Below, piece after piece: positions 51,194 to 62,354 of a DNA stretch of 64,000 bases. This DNA comes from Symbiodinium natans (lineage: Eukaryota; Sar; Dinophyceae; Suessiales; Symbiodiniaceae). The DNA lies in assembly GCA_905221605.1 (NCBI GenBank), contig CAJNDS010002713.1, positions 93,441 through 157,440 on the forward strand, read 5' to 3'. The stretch's first letter is position 1. Each line of letters begins with the position of its first letter. The notes beneath the pieces were generated by a model, which searched no databases, was not told the origin of the DNA, and saw only the letters and a list, made by a program, of their open reading frames with translations. The position numbers were made by a program, and so were the translations under genes.

Positions 51194-51851
51194 GCCTTGC
51201 TTGAGGCACGTGCAGATGTGGATCTCCAGGCTCGATGCCCTGCTTGTGGAGGGGGGGGGGGGGTGAAAGGTCCTATAGGGGCTTAGGGGGTTTAGGGGGT
51301 TTAGGGGGTTTAGGGGGTTTAGGGGGTTTAGGGGGTTTAGGGGGTTTAGGGGGGTTTAGGGGGTTTAGGGTGTTTTGGGGGTTTAGTGTTAGTGTTTAGG
51401 GTTTAGGGTTTGGGGTTTAGGGTTTAGGGTTTAGGGTTTAGGGTTTAGGGTTTTGGGCAAAGGTCATAGGGGTTTGTTGGAGGGGTCAAAGAAAAAAAGG
51501 CGTAAACTCCTCAAAAAATGTTTGGGGGGCTTCGGGCATGCACGAATGGAAAGGGTTCACATGGCATCACAACGTCAAGTGCTTAGGCTGGGGAGTACAG
51601 TAGGGATTTAGGGCGCTTTCCTGAGCATTCTCGTCAGGTTCCAGTTGTCAGCCTCCCCTGAGAGCAAAGTAACAGGCCCGTCACCCTAGGTCAGTCTCCC
51701 ACAGCTCGTTTTTGTTGCGGCTTTACTTTGCTGGGCCGCTCTTGATCCCCCCCCCCCCCTTGTGGACTTCGGGTGGCAATTATGCTTCCCTGGGCTTCCC
51801 GAGCCACTGCCAGGATGCGAATGGAGACACGGCACTCCAGATGGCCTCGGG
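51194..51851 (+). CDS. Ankyrin-repeat exons (second locus)
   Basis: The exon at 51,194-51,250 (GGCAG|GCC...) reads ALLEARADVDLQARCPACG, matching the end of one ankyrin repeat and the start of the next. The exon at 51,814-51,851 (TGCCAG|GAT...) reads DANGDTALQMAS, the start of another repeat. The 560 bp between include TTTAGGGGG and TTTAGGG arrays. This is ankyrin-family from motif only; other exons were not found. It differs in sequence from the ankyrin gene at 28-33 kb. Confidence 0.5.
51287..51455 (+). repeat. TTTAGGGGG 9-mer array followed by TTTAGGG
   Basis: About nine 9-bp units, then heptamers. The 9-bp unit is the same variant as at 48.6-48.9 kb but on the other strand. Confidence 0.93.
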
Positions 51852-51990
51852 GGGGGGGGGGAGGGGTTTGGGTTTAGGGTTTCGGATTTAGGGTTTCGGG
51901 TCTAGGCGTTAGAGTTTTAGGGGGATTCGGGCCTGAGCGAGGTTTCGGGTGTGGGAGGGGTTCTTCGGGTCATTTTGGGGGTTGAAAAAT

Positions 51991-52095
51991 GTGGGGGTTT
52001 CCGAAATAGGGGTAACCTTTTGGGGGATTCCTTTCATAAGGATTCTTCTATTTTGGAGGTATATTAAGGGTACCCCCATTTGGGGAAATGCCCAT
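51991..52095. mobile_element. MITE-like element family D, copy 2
   Basis: GGGGGTTTCCGAAATAGGGG...GGGTACCCCCATTTGGGGAA, with centre CATAAGGATTCTTCTATTTT resembling copy 1 (AAAAGGATTATGCAATATTTT). Confidence 0.7.
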
Positions 52096-54145
52096 GTCCC
52101 CTGGGCGTTTTGTGTCTCACTGGCTCAGTCCGTGTTTTGTGGAGGCGCTGCGCTACTACCACGGGAAAATCTCGCACAGGGCCCCAGACGCTTTTCTTGT
52201 TCAGCCTTGAGCTCAAAACCGCACCCCAAAAAGAGGTAACAGTTCGAAGTGGACCCGATGTGGGTTTTTGAAGCAGTATCAGGAGATTCCAAGTGGCTTG
52301 CAGCTTGCGGCCTGTAGATGCACGCAGCACGTTGCACTTGCTACCGCTGTTGAGCATCGCTGTTGAGCATCAACGATAGACACCCCAAGCCCTGAACCCT
52401 AAAACCCCCCCCCCTTTGCCGCGTAAGAGATCCCTTTCAACCTTACTTTAAATGTTTGCTGAAAGTGTGTTTAAGAGCCTGACTCAGGTCGCGGCTGCTT
52501 CCCTTGCGCCGGCGTGGCTAAGGCCAAGCTAAGGTTCAGGGTATGGGGTTCAGTGGTCAACCCTAAGCCCCTAGCCCCCAAAAGGCCTAAACCCGTGTTC
52601 TTGAGGTTGTTGGGAATTTCCTAGACCCTAAACCAGAAACCCTGAAACTTAAACCCTAAACCCTTGTTGTTGGAGGGGTTGGTGGCCTTTGGGTGGGCTT
52701 GGGGCCTTCATGATTTAGCTGCGGCTGGAGGGTTGCGGACCCCCAGACCACAAGTTGCAGTTCGAGTTGTTTTTTGGGCACACTCTTTCGCGGGCAAGGC
52801 AAGGCAAGCCGTGGGCCTACTTGGGCCTTGGGATTTCGGGTTCAGGGGCTACTGGGCCTTGGGCGTTCGGGTTTAGAGGCTCCTGGGTCTTGGGCTTTGT
52901 GGGCTTGAGGGTTCCGGGGCTACTGGCAATGGGAGGATGGGTATGTCTCCATAACTTGACGAGCTGCTTGACTAGCGAATGCTTGGGTTCGGTATGAACG
53001 TGACTCCGCGCTGAGCCCCAAAACTGCAAGCTTCAGGTCGCGTCGGGTGGCCGGCAGCGTTGCATCAACTCCGAAGGAACTCTCGGCCCCCAAAAAGTGC
53101 GCCATGTGGGCTGGGGGTTGCTCGCTGCCAATCGCTTGATGAAGTTTGATGATGTGTTGTTGTATTGTTGCTTGCGCAACGCTTTTGAGCCTCCCGTCCA
53201 TTACTCACAGCCATTAGCCATTGTAGAGTCCACGTCTGACCAAGCGCAGCGACTCGGAGAGTTCGCTGGCGCCGCTAGTTGCCCCAATCCGAACCCTGCA
53301 GCCCCCCATTTCCCAAGCGCAATAGATCGGCAATGCCTTGGTTGCTTTGGACGCATGTCACATGTCTGATGCTGCGCTTGCTCAAGGACGTTTCAGGCGA
53401 CGGAGGTTCCAGAGCACAGAGGGTCGCTAGCTTTTCAGAACAAACTGCCATCAACCTAGCACCTTGCGAGACCAAGCCGGCTTTCTAGCTGTGATCGTTG
53501 GGTTTGATGCTGATTTTGTGTTGGCAACACCATACCAATGCACTTAAAAGCAGCACGCGGACGGCAGGGTTCCTTTTGCCAGCGAGCCTCGACGGCCAAA
53601 ACAGTTTCGATTGCGGCCGCAAGGTGCGGCACATGTCGAGCAGGGTTTAGGGTTTAGGGCCTGTAGGGCTTATAGGGCTTGGGGGTTTAGGGTTTGGTTT
53701 TATTTTATCCAGAACTTGAATCCTGAAGCCCCTAAGCCCATTGTCCGAAGTCGCCTCTGTGTTTTTTGGTTTCTTGACACAGGGAAGTGTGTGTCACATA
53801 GAAGCCTCGCATGTCTCTGAACTTTGGGCTGAAGCCCTCAGCGTTCAGGGCCTAAAACCAAAAGACCTTAAACCTCTAAAAGGTAAGCGACGTCCCCCGA
53901 AAGAAAACAAACATACAAAAAAGCCTAGGAGGAAGCCGCATCCTCAAGAACAAACGGAACAAAAGCTGTAGAAAGCCCTCTACTAAACCCTAAACCCTAA
54001 ACCCTCAACCCTCAACCCTAAACCCTCAACCCTAAACCCTAAACCCTCAACCCTAAACCCTCAACCCTCAACCTCTTTTTAAGGGATACACGGTAGTTGC
54101 CCAATTCCCTATTCCAGAGCCAGAGAGGTGTGAAGAGCACCAGCC
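52096..54145. other. 2-kb stretch nearly free of telomeric repeats
   Basis: Unique sequence with open frames on both strands at 52,120-52,360 and 52,920-53,480 and no recognisable motif. Composition at 53,000-53,480 is that of an intronless coding relic, but no frame stays open. A brief TTTAGGG run occurs at 53,643 and a CCCTAAA/CCCTCAA tract at 53,983-54,075. Confidence 0.4.
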
Positions 54146-57100
54146 ATGGCCGAGGAGGACCGCTTATGCAGGGTTTAGGGTTTAGGGTTTAGGGTTTAGG
54201 GTTTAGGGTTTAGGGATGCTGGGGGATTTGGGGGGGTTTGGGGTGGTGAGGGATGCCTCGTGGTGCTCTGAGGAGCCGCCGCAGTCGCCGCAGGCGCCTG
54301 AGGAGAAAGCCGAGGCCGTCTACAGACAGGGTGAGGGGTTTAGGGTTTAGGGTTTTGGGTTTAGGGGTTTGGGGGTTTGGGGGTTTGGGGGTTTGGGGGT
54401 TAGGGGTTAGGGTTTTGGGCTTCGGGTGATTTGGGAGTGTAAGGTTTGGGGCTTCGGGTAGGTTCCCTAAATTCCAGTCTTTTCTTGATTTCTGATTCGC
54501 CTGCAGGCCTGGCCCTTACATGTTGGGACCTCGAAACAGGAAAGACCCACCATAGCAACAAGTGGACCTACGACGACACCCTGAAGCCCTAAACCCTTCC
54601 CAAGGAGTCTTAAGCCCTAAGTCCTGGAACCTTTGTCATAGTGGGGTAACATTTTGCATTTTGATGTGTACTTAAACTCAATAAGGAAAAGATTTTTTCA
54701 TTTTTTAATGCTATTCCCAACTATGAACTAGGAACCTTGCAGCGCAGGCCCCAGTCGACGATGAGTCGGCCAGCCGCACGCGCCGCGCTTGGTCCTGGGG
54801 GCGTTTAGGGTCTTGGGTACGGTGGTTTCGCTCCTGCAATACGGCAAACACTTCGAGCCGTAAATTCACAAAGTTTGTGTTAGAACACATGCTGGTGCCA
54901 CGGCACCACCATTGGTGTTCGCGAGCAGCAGCCAGCAGTCAGGCTGGCAGGGCTAGTGAGTCTTTCTATTGTCTTTCTGTTGGCCTTGACATTCCGTCAT
55001 CCGGAATCGGTTCTTGGTTTCCAACCTTCTTAGCACATCTGTTCAGACGTCCGTCCACAGACACCATTCTTCAAGCCACCTGTGAAGCAAAAGCAGAAGC
55101 AGGTGCAAGACAACAGGGGTGTGGGGCCCGAACGGGGCCTTTACCTTGGATCAACACCCTCCCCCTGGGTGACCCCTGGAGCCAAGCTCGGTGAGTTGAA
55201 GGTTCTTCACCGGCATCGATGCGGAAGCCGGCAAGAAGGGCAAAGGTGCGAAGGACAAGAACAGGCGGAAGAGAGGGTCTACAGGGAAGGGCGGTTTGCG
55301 TCTTCCGCTTGCTTGAGGCAATTTTTATGGATTTCCGGGTTTTCGGTTTAAATTCGCTGCAAATGCCTCCATACTCCAACCCAGCCCATCTCACACACAT
55401 CCGTTTTCAATTCGCCGCTGATTTCTTTATGTGAGTCAGGCCCGACAACCCTGACTCAACACCCCAAGCCCTGCATACTGTGGACCCGAGAAGGGCAGAT
55501 GCTGATATTTGCATTGGTCTTGGTGTTGGTAGTAGTAAGATTTCTCAGTCGCACTATGATTCTCATCAAGGGTATTACTGATCGTGCTGTTGTTGGGCCG
55601 TGCTGCTCTCCTTTTCCCGGCAGGTTTCGGAACCTCGAAGCCACCCCGGCCGGGACGAAGATCATGGAACACTTCGGGGACCCACTTTTTTCTCAAGGGG
55701 CGTGTGGGGGTTAAGTAGTGTTTGGGCTTTAGGGCTCGGGTTTCGAGGTTCGGGTTTGATCAATGTTTCCCTGGGTTTAGAGCCTCAATCCTAAATACAC
55801 CTGCGCCCTGCACCCCCTTCGTGAGCTTCAAAAGCCATCGCCTTTGACCCTAAACCCTAAGCCTTAAATCCTAAACCCTAAACCCTAAACCCTAAACCCC
55901 AAACCCTAAATCCTAAACCCTAAACCCTAAACCCTAAACCCTAAACCCTAAACCCTAAACCCTAAACCCCAAACCCTAAACCCTAAACCCTAAACCCTAA
56001 ACCCCAAACCCTAAACCCTAAACCCTAAACCCTAAACCCCAAAACCCCAACCCCAAACCCTAAACCCGCCAAGCTTGGCTTTGAGGACCTCACGAACCTC
56101 GCCAATAGCCTCGACGTTCGGATGGAGGCTTCCGGGGTTGTGGGCTTGAGAGGGTTCTGGAGGATTCTAGTAGGTCTCCATAGCTTTAGAGTAGGGTTAT
56201 TGGGGGTTTTCGAAGGTTTTCGAGGGTTTTCTAGGGTTCAGACAGGAAGTTTACAGGGTTCTTAGGGTTCAGAGGGTCTAGGGAGTCTAGGGTTCCGGTT
56301 TGGGGCCTTGCAGGGGAGTTGGTGTTTGTTGGGTTTTGCGGCTTACAGGGCTTTGTGGGCTTTTTGGGCTTCACAGCGTCTTGGAGGGATATGTAGGGCT
56401 CGTACAGTAGGGCCTCTTTTCATCGTGGATTCGGGGTTCGAGGGGTTTTGAGCTTCTAGGACCACGTAAACCCTGGACCTCTGACTCCCTGAATTCCGGA
56501 CTGTTCAGCTAGCTTCGCCCACTAGGGTCGATGCCCACTTTGTGTGACTGGCGCTTCTGTGGGGACTTCATGGTTTGCAGGCATTAGGGTTTAGGTTCCA
56601 GGACTTAGGCCAAGACAAGTTTCTAGGCACGCAAAAGGGTTCAATATAGATTTTGCAGTAGGGTTCATCGAGCATTAGAAGACTTGATAATTCATATTAT
56701 GAGGCGGGCTTTACGACGATCCGTTTATGTTCCCTTATTCGGCTCTCTAGGATGTCATTCTGGAGGTTCAATTCAGGAGGGTCAGAAGGAGCCAAGCTGG
56801 TCAACATCACCCCTCAACTCCGTCTGAACCCTGAACCCTCCCAAGCCCAAAACTCGAAACTTGTGTGAACTGTCAACCCTAAACCCTGAAACCCAAACCC
56901 GAAACCTTTAAACCCTCAAACCCCAAACCCTGAATCATGATCATCGAGTGTGAGAGAGAGAGAAAGAGAGAGGCACTGTGCTTAGACATGAAGCCCCAAC
57001 GCTAAACCCTAAACCCTAAACCCCAAACCCAAAACCGAACTCGCCTTAGCGAGGCGCTGCTTCGTGAACACGAGCAGGAGCACCGAGGGCCCCACTGAAA

Positions 57101-58015
57101 ATTCTGAGGGGGCTTTCGTACGTAGGTTGGCTCAGGTTTAGGGTTTAGGGTTTGGGGTTTGGGGTTTAGGGTTTAGGTGCTGGGTTTAGGGTTTAGGGTT
57201 TAGGGTTTAGGGTTTAGGGTTTAGGGTTTAGAGGAAGTAGGGTGATGAGTACTTTAGGGTTTAGGCTCTAGGGTCCGATGCCCGGCCGATGGCGCTTTGA
57301 CATTCGACTCTGCATGCCCAGGATGAGGTCCGGGTAGGGTGCGTTAGGCTGGGGGCCACTCCGCAATTCGCGTCGCGTTGCGGCTCTCCCCCCCTACCAG
57401 GCTGCAGGATTTAGGGTTTAACCCCAAGCCTCTAAACCTGAACTCCAGGCTCTTGAACAGTAACACCAAACCACCAAACTCCTATACTGCCGCCCCCTGA
57501 GGCCTTGTAAGTTCGGTTTCAGGGTTTAGGTTCCGGGGGGTTCTACAAGGGGACTCACATAGAAACAGGCCCCATCTGATCCGAGCACAAGGCCTGAAAG
57601 GGAATCCAAGCTTGAATGGCGAGTTGGTGTTGCTGTTGTTTACGGTCCCTGAAAGGCGTTTTGAACCCCGAAAAAGCAAGCAGTTCTCAGTTGCTGCGGA
57701 GGACTTCTTCCTAGCCTACAAGACACACATGTACACGGTGTGTGACCCGGAGACCCACCAAGCAGGGGCCGAGAGGGTTCAGGGTTCAGGGCTTGTGGGA
57801 TTGCGATGGATGCGCGCGCAAAGGGGGGGGGGTGTTCTGATTTAGCTTCGGGCCCCCTTATTCCCAACTCTGAAGAAAAGGGCCCCCCAAAAATGCAACG
57901 GTCGGGCAAAACCGACAAAGACAGGGCAGACCGAACAGGAAGCTACGCTATTGGGCCTTGGAGTGGCCTTGCAGGGCTTGATGGCCCAATCCTAAATCCT
58001 AATTTTAAACCCTAA
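54146..58015 (+). CDS. Unidentified multi-exon locus starting MAEEDRLCR
   Basis: A start exon 54,146-54,172 (ATG in AGCCATGGCC, MAEEDRLCR, donor G|GTTTAG inside a TTTAGGG array) joins in phase to 54,275-54,317 (APEEKAEAVYRQ, donor GTGAGG) and then to an exon from 54,506 (GLALTCWDLETGKTHHSNKW). Further islands in the same direction are 54,750-54,797 (APVDDESASRTRRAWSW), 55,207-55,290 (FFTGIDAEAGKKGKGAKD), 55,623-55,680 (FRNLEATPAGTKIMEHFGD), 56,075-56,130 (LGFEDLTNLANSLDVRME), 56,795-56,830 (AKLVNITPQLRL), 57,043-57,090 (RLSEALLREHEQEHRG) and 57,640-57,775 (FEPRKSKQFSVAAEDFFLAY). No family is recognised. That they form one gene is inference from order and strand only. Confidence 0.42.
55848..56068 (+). 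repeat. 220-bp CCCTAAA array with periodic CCCCAAA
   Basis: The longest CCCTAAA-type array in the window. CCCCAAA units recur every four to nine heptamers, suggesting duplication of larger segments. It ends just upstream of the exon at 56,075. Confidence 0.94.
56131..56790. other. Intron-like, G/T-rich
   Basis: AGGGTTTTCGAGGGTTTTCT-like decayed repeats to 56,300, then unique sequence. A GC island at 56,535-56,580 (PTLCDWRFCGDFMVC) may be exonic. Confidence 0.4.
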
Positions 58016-58239
58016 ACCCTAAACCCAAAACCCATAACCCTAAACCCATAACCCATAAACCCTAAATCATTAAAGTAGCTGCAAAGGCTGGCGCTGGGAG
58101 GGTTCGGGGGCTCATGGGGCTCTGGGGTTCAAGTTCCTTGGGCCCTGGCCTTGACGGCGGAGCTAGAATATGGGGTTCATTTCAAGGTTTATATATATAG
58201 GGTTTAGGGTTTAGGGTTTAGGGTTTAGGGTTTAGGGTT

Positions 58240-58320
58240 TTGTACACATACATATATACGTGTATGTATGTGCACATGTATGCATGTATGTGTGTTCCAA
58301 ACAAATACACGTGTTGACAT
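58240..58320 (+). repeat. TATG/TGCATG microsatellite after a TTTAGGG run
   Basis: TTTAGGG (58,200-58,238) passes directly into ATACATATATACGTGTATGT-type repeats. Confidence 0.9.
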
Positions 58321-58377
58321 GTGCTGCCCAAAAAAGCCCCAAGCTCCACGCAGCCCACTTGCCCCTGTGTCTCCCAG

Positions 58378-59280
58378 GTCCAGAAGGAGATCAAGGCGCT
58401 CCGCCACAAGGTGGAATGACCCCCACCACTTCCCCCCAAGAACTGAGGGTTTAGGGGCTGAATTCCCCCCCACCCCCCCTCCCTACCCCTCCCTAGAAAA
58501 AACACATAGAATAAGAAAAGAACACAAGGGAAACAAGCAAACTAGATATCTACACAAGATAGCCCAGGAGCAGATTCAGTGCGGCTGGATGCATGATGGG
58601 CCCTTGTCGGGGTCTGTGTTTGTGCGAGCTCTTGCCTTCAGAGTTTGGGGTAGCAAGAAGGGGCCCAACATTCCCTAAACTCTGAACCCTAAACCCTAAA
58701 TCCTAAACATTAGAAACCCTAGAGAAACCAATTTGAGCCCTCGACCCTAACCCCCCCTAAACCCTTCCTTTAAGCCCTCAGCTCCATCCCATGTGCAGGC
58801 TGAGCAGGAAGAAGCCAAGACCCGTGAGGACCGGGGTTGGTAGGGTTTAAGGCTTACCTTCAGAACCCCCAAAACCTACTTGTTTCAGATTCTTATTCTG
58901 AAACCCCGTATAGAATTCTTAGGCAAGCTACAAAGATGTAGGTTTGGGTTCTTCAGGTAGGGTTACAGTATTAGGGTCATGACACACATGCCATCTGCGG
59001 TTGAGGCTTTGGAGGCGGCTTGGAGGGGGTGCAGAGCTTGCAGGGTTTACAGGGTGTGTGTGGTTCTTTTTTGCGGAGTTTGGGTTACCCTAAGCCCTAA
59101 ACCCTAAACCCTAAACCCTAAACCCTAAACCCTAAACCCTAAACCCCAAACCCCAAACCCTAAACCCTAAACCCTAAACCCTAAACCCTAAACCCTAATG
59201 CGGGTCTTCGGCGCCAGGACACGAAGATCAAGGCCCTCGAGGGCGAGCTGGTGCGCGGCCGAGGGTCGAAGCACCTGCAG
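58378..59280 (+). CDS. Coiled-coil exons (probable 3' part of the 54-58 kb locus)
   Basis: Three exons join in phase 0: 58,378-58,410 (CAG|GTC to AAG|GTGGAA), 58,799-58,828 (CAG|GCT to GAG|GACCGG, GA donor) and 59,218 to about 59,280 (CAG|GAC...). The reading is VQKEIKALRHK + AEQEEAKTRE + DTKIKALEGELVRGRGSKHL, strongly charged with heptad Leu/Ile/Ala, typical of a long coiled coil. Introns hold CCCTAAA before each exon. No specific family can be named. An alternative reading of the first exon runs to a stop (KVE, TGA) and would make it terminal. Confidence 0.5.
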
Positions 59281-59329
59281 GGGCTTTAGGGGGTTCAATA
59301 GTATGTAATCAAAGTTTAGGGTTTAGGGT

Positions 59330-59600
59330 TTAGGGTTTAGGGTTAGGGTTTAGGTTATTTTTGTTTTTTAAAATCTTAATTGGGTTCTTAGGGAGGGGGG
59401 TTCCTTGGGGGGGTAGGTACCTAGAAAAGACCTTCGGGAAGCTTCGGGAGCATTTTGGCGAGTGGTGGGGAGTATTCAACTTTGGGTTACATACCCTCCT
59501 TGAATCCCCACGCCCTGAAGTGCCCTTGGAAATAAACCCTAAACCCAAAACCCTAAACCCCAAACCCTAATATTTTCGGGGGGGGGGGGTAAACCCTAAA
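59330..59600. other. Intergenic/intronic, repeats
   Basis: Short TTTAGGG run, a T/G-rich unique stretch, then CCCTAAA/CCCAAAA units and a G-run. Confidence 0.5.
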
Positions 59601-59610
59601 CCCTAAGCCC

Positions 59611-59901
59611 TTAACTCCAAGCCCTAACCCTAAAATTATGGATTCCTGCCGTGGCCAAGGATCGCTTCATGACACAGGTCTTGCCCTCAGCCTGTTTGTC
59701 TGTTGCAATCTTGGTCCCCCCAATTTTCCAGGTGCTGGGCTCCTTTGACGTAAGCAACACTAAAAGAAGCGTACCCTCATGAACATATGGTTGCAAGGCA
59801 ACTGTTTGGTCGCCAATTTCTAGGTTCCTGGGCTCCTGTGTAGCAGTAGCCAACACCAAAAGAAGCATGCCCTTATTAGCATATGGTTGCAAACCCACCA
59901 A
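59611..59901 (-). CDS. Minus-strand ORF with an internal ~32-residue repeat
   Basis: A 96-codon frame on the minus strand contains two related tandem segments. The first, LQPYANKGMLLLVLATATQE, is followed by PRNLEIGDQTVA. The second, LQPYVHEGTLLLVLLTSKEP, is followed by STWKIGGTKIA. Similarity at protein level with codon differences suggests past coding selection. It is intronless with no telomeric repeats inside, so it may be one exon of a minus-strand gene or a retrocopy fragment. The family is not recognised, and there is no clear start context or partner exon. Confidence 0.42.
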   Translation of the reverse strand: MVGLQPYANKGMLLLVLATATQEPRNLEIGDQTVALQPYVHEGTLLLVLLTSKEPSTWKIGGTKIATDKQAEGKTCVMKRSLATAGIHNFRVRAWS

Positions 59902-60830
59902 GGAGTACTATAGGGCTTAGGGTTTATGTAAGTCTTGTAGAGTCCCGGGCTTAGGGTTGTGCATGAGACTGTTCGGGTTTAGGGCCTTTCGGGTTTTTGG
60001 TTTTGGGTTCATGCTCTGAGGAAAGTATTGGGGACGTCGGCACTTTACTGTCGTCATCCCTTGCACAGCAGCTCGCGAAAGCCGGCCTTCATGCGGGGTT
60101 TGGGGTGGACTTAGGCTCTAGAGCTTCTCTCCACGGGTGAATTCACCATGAGGACCCTGACTTACTTTAAGGTGGCTTCCCCCTACTTGGGGAGCTGGGT
60201 CGAGACTCCTCTTGCGCGTCTGTGAGGTTGAGAGGGATCTCGGAAGCTTCGGATTCTGGCATCTTTTGGCTTCGGGGGCTTCATAGGGGGCTTCATGGTG
60301 CCCCAAAAAAGCTTGCAGAGCGCCGCCGCCATCCCTCTCTCCGCAGCTGCCCTCGTTTCCACTCGGTTCCTGGGTTTCAGCGCCGCTTTCTTCCGGTGGC
60401 GTCATGGCGACTTGGCGGCACCTCGGGATGGCCAAAGCAAGTCCCCTTTCCTCGAATGCCAACCCAGAAACCCTCAAAGTAGTCCCTCATTTTTTAAGCC
60501 ACTTAGGACTTCCCTGTTGAATTGTTTGTTTTTCTTTCTCGGCCGAGGGCTCGCAGGGGGAACTGAGGGAAGGTTCGGCACAGAGAGAGCAGGGGCCCAA
60601 GATAGATCGTGTGAGGTAGCGGGCCCGCATCTCCCAGGTAGTATTTGGGAGACCCCTTAAGAGGGACCCTTCCTGGCCCTACTTCTGGGCCTCTTCACAG
60701 GGACCTGATTGAGAGGGTCTATATAACTATATCTAAGGGTCCCCCTAATCTTAACTCGCATCGAGAAGTGTCTCTTTGGGTCATCACCCCAAATTCACAG
60801 GTTCTGCTTGCTTAAGCCCGAAGCTGAGCC
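59902..60830. other. Unique sequence, no supported gene
   Basis: Frames at 60,220-60,480 are open in three registers and GC-rich, so an exon may be present, but none has matching splice sites. 60,640-60,780 contains short inverted words (GGGACCC, AGGGTCC) like a decayed hairpin element. Confidence 0.35.
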
Positions 60831-60951
60831 CTAAACCCTAAACCCTAAACCCTAAACCCTAAACCCTAAACCCTAAACCCTAAACCCTAAACCCTAAACC
60901 CTAAACCCTAAACCCCAAACCCTAAACCCTAAACCCTAAACCCTAATTGAG

Positions 60952-61043
60952 GCGCGGCTCCTGGTCGCGCTCTCTCCGGTCCTCGCCGCCTCAGTGTCTG
61001 TGGAGAAGCCTCCGCCGGTGCCCGCTGCCTGGGAGGCCCTGAA
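60952..61043 (+). CDS. Exon, unidentified
   Basis: AG|GCG acceptor after a CCCTAAA array and CTGAA|GTGAGG donor, followed by TTTAGGG. The frame reads ARLLVALSPVLAASVSVEKP then PPVPAAWEALK. Ala/Val-rich, perhaps an N-terminal or linker segment. Confidence 0.45.
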
Positions 61044-61548
61044 GTGAGGTTTTGGGTTTCGGGTTTAGGGTTTGGGGTTTAGGGTTTAGGGTTTTGGGTT
61101 TAGGGTTTAGGAGCCAGGTTATGCTTAGGTGTGGAGCCTCCGTCACAAAGAACCCCCTAAAGCGCTAAAGCGAAGCTCACTGAGCCCACGACCCACTAGG
61201 CCCGCCAGGACCCACGAAGCCCACTACCAGTAACCCTCCCCCCCGGCCCTCCCCAAACCCAAAACCCTAAACTCTAATCCATAAACCCTAACTCTAGTCC
61301 CTAAACCCTAGCTCTAAATCCTAAACCCTCCCAAACCCTAAACCCAAAACCCTCAACCCCCAAAGAGCCGACAGAACAGAGAGAGGGAGAGGGGCTTCCC
61401 CCGAAAACCATATTCTAAATACTAAGGCCCCCATTTTGACTGTATAATCACACCCTAAACCCTAAACCCTAAACCCTAAACCCTAAACCCTAAACCCTAA
61501 ACCCTAAACCCTAAACCCTAAACCCTAAACCCTAAACCCAGTATTAAG

Positions 61549-61620
61549 GTCGCCGGCCGGGCCGATCCGGCGGAGCAGCTTGAGCTCACCTTCGCGCTGA
61601 GGCCTGGAAAAAGAAAGCGG
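61549..61620 (+). CDS. Exon, unidentified
   Basis: 24 codons between ATTAAG| and AAGCGG|GTTTAG, the donor GT being the first bases of a TTTAGGG array. The frame reads VAGRADPAEQLELTFALRPG then KRKR. The array polarity rule (CCCTAAA before, TTTAGGG after) is seen here at its clearest. Confidence 0.5.
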
Positions 61621-61761
61621 GTTTAGGGTTTAGGGTTTAGGGTTTAGGGTCTAGAGGGTCACTGTTCTAGCATTCATAGTCATTAGGGGCTTCCAGGCCT
61701 AGAAAAAAACCCCACCCGCCCAAAGAATCCCATAACATTAAGAAATTATCACATTTTCATT

Positions 61762-62260
61762 CAAGGACTTGCCTTATTCGACGAAGGGCTTGCCTTATTC
61801 GACGAAGGACTTGCCTTATTCGACGAAGGACTTGGCTTATTCGACGAAGGACTTGGCTTATTCGACGAAGGACGTGGCTTATTCGACGAAGGACTTCGCT
61901 TATTCGACGAAGGACTTGGCTTATTCGACGAAGGACTTGGCCTATTCGACGAAGGACTTGGCTTATTCGACGAAGGGCTTGGCTTATTCGACGAAGGACT
62001 TGGCTTATTCGACGAAGGACTTGGCTTAATCGACGAATGTCGGAGAGTGGCCAGGATCCGGCCCTTCGTCGAATAAGCCAAGTCCTTCGTCGAATATGCC
62101 AAGTCCTTCGTCGATTAAGGCAAATGAGCAAGGATTGCCTTAATCGACGAAGGACTTGGCTTATTCGACGAAGGACTTGGCTAATTCGACGAAGGACTTG
62201 GGTTATTCGACGAAGGACTTGGCTTATTCGACGAAGGATTTGGCTTATTCGACGAATTCA
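61762..62260. repeat. 21-bp minisatellite (TTCGACGAAGGACTTGGCTTA) with inverted segment
   Basis: About 13 forward copies (61,762-62,035), an inverted block of about 3 copies (62,061-62,120), then about 6 forward copies (62,137-62,260). Point variants are scattered. Heptapeptide frames (YSTKDLA) are open through each block on both strands. Confidence 0.95.
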
Positions 62261-62270
62261 TTAGGGTTTA

Positions 62271-62296
62271 AATAAATAAACAAATAAATAAATATA

Positions 62297-62335
<39 letters not shown>

Positions 62336-62354
62336 ATATATATATATATATATG
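62271..62354 (+). repeat. (AAAT)n and (TA)n microsatellite
   Basis: About 15 AAAT units interrupted by TATA, ending in a TA run before a TTTAGGG array (62,361-62,520). Confidence 0.95.
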
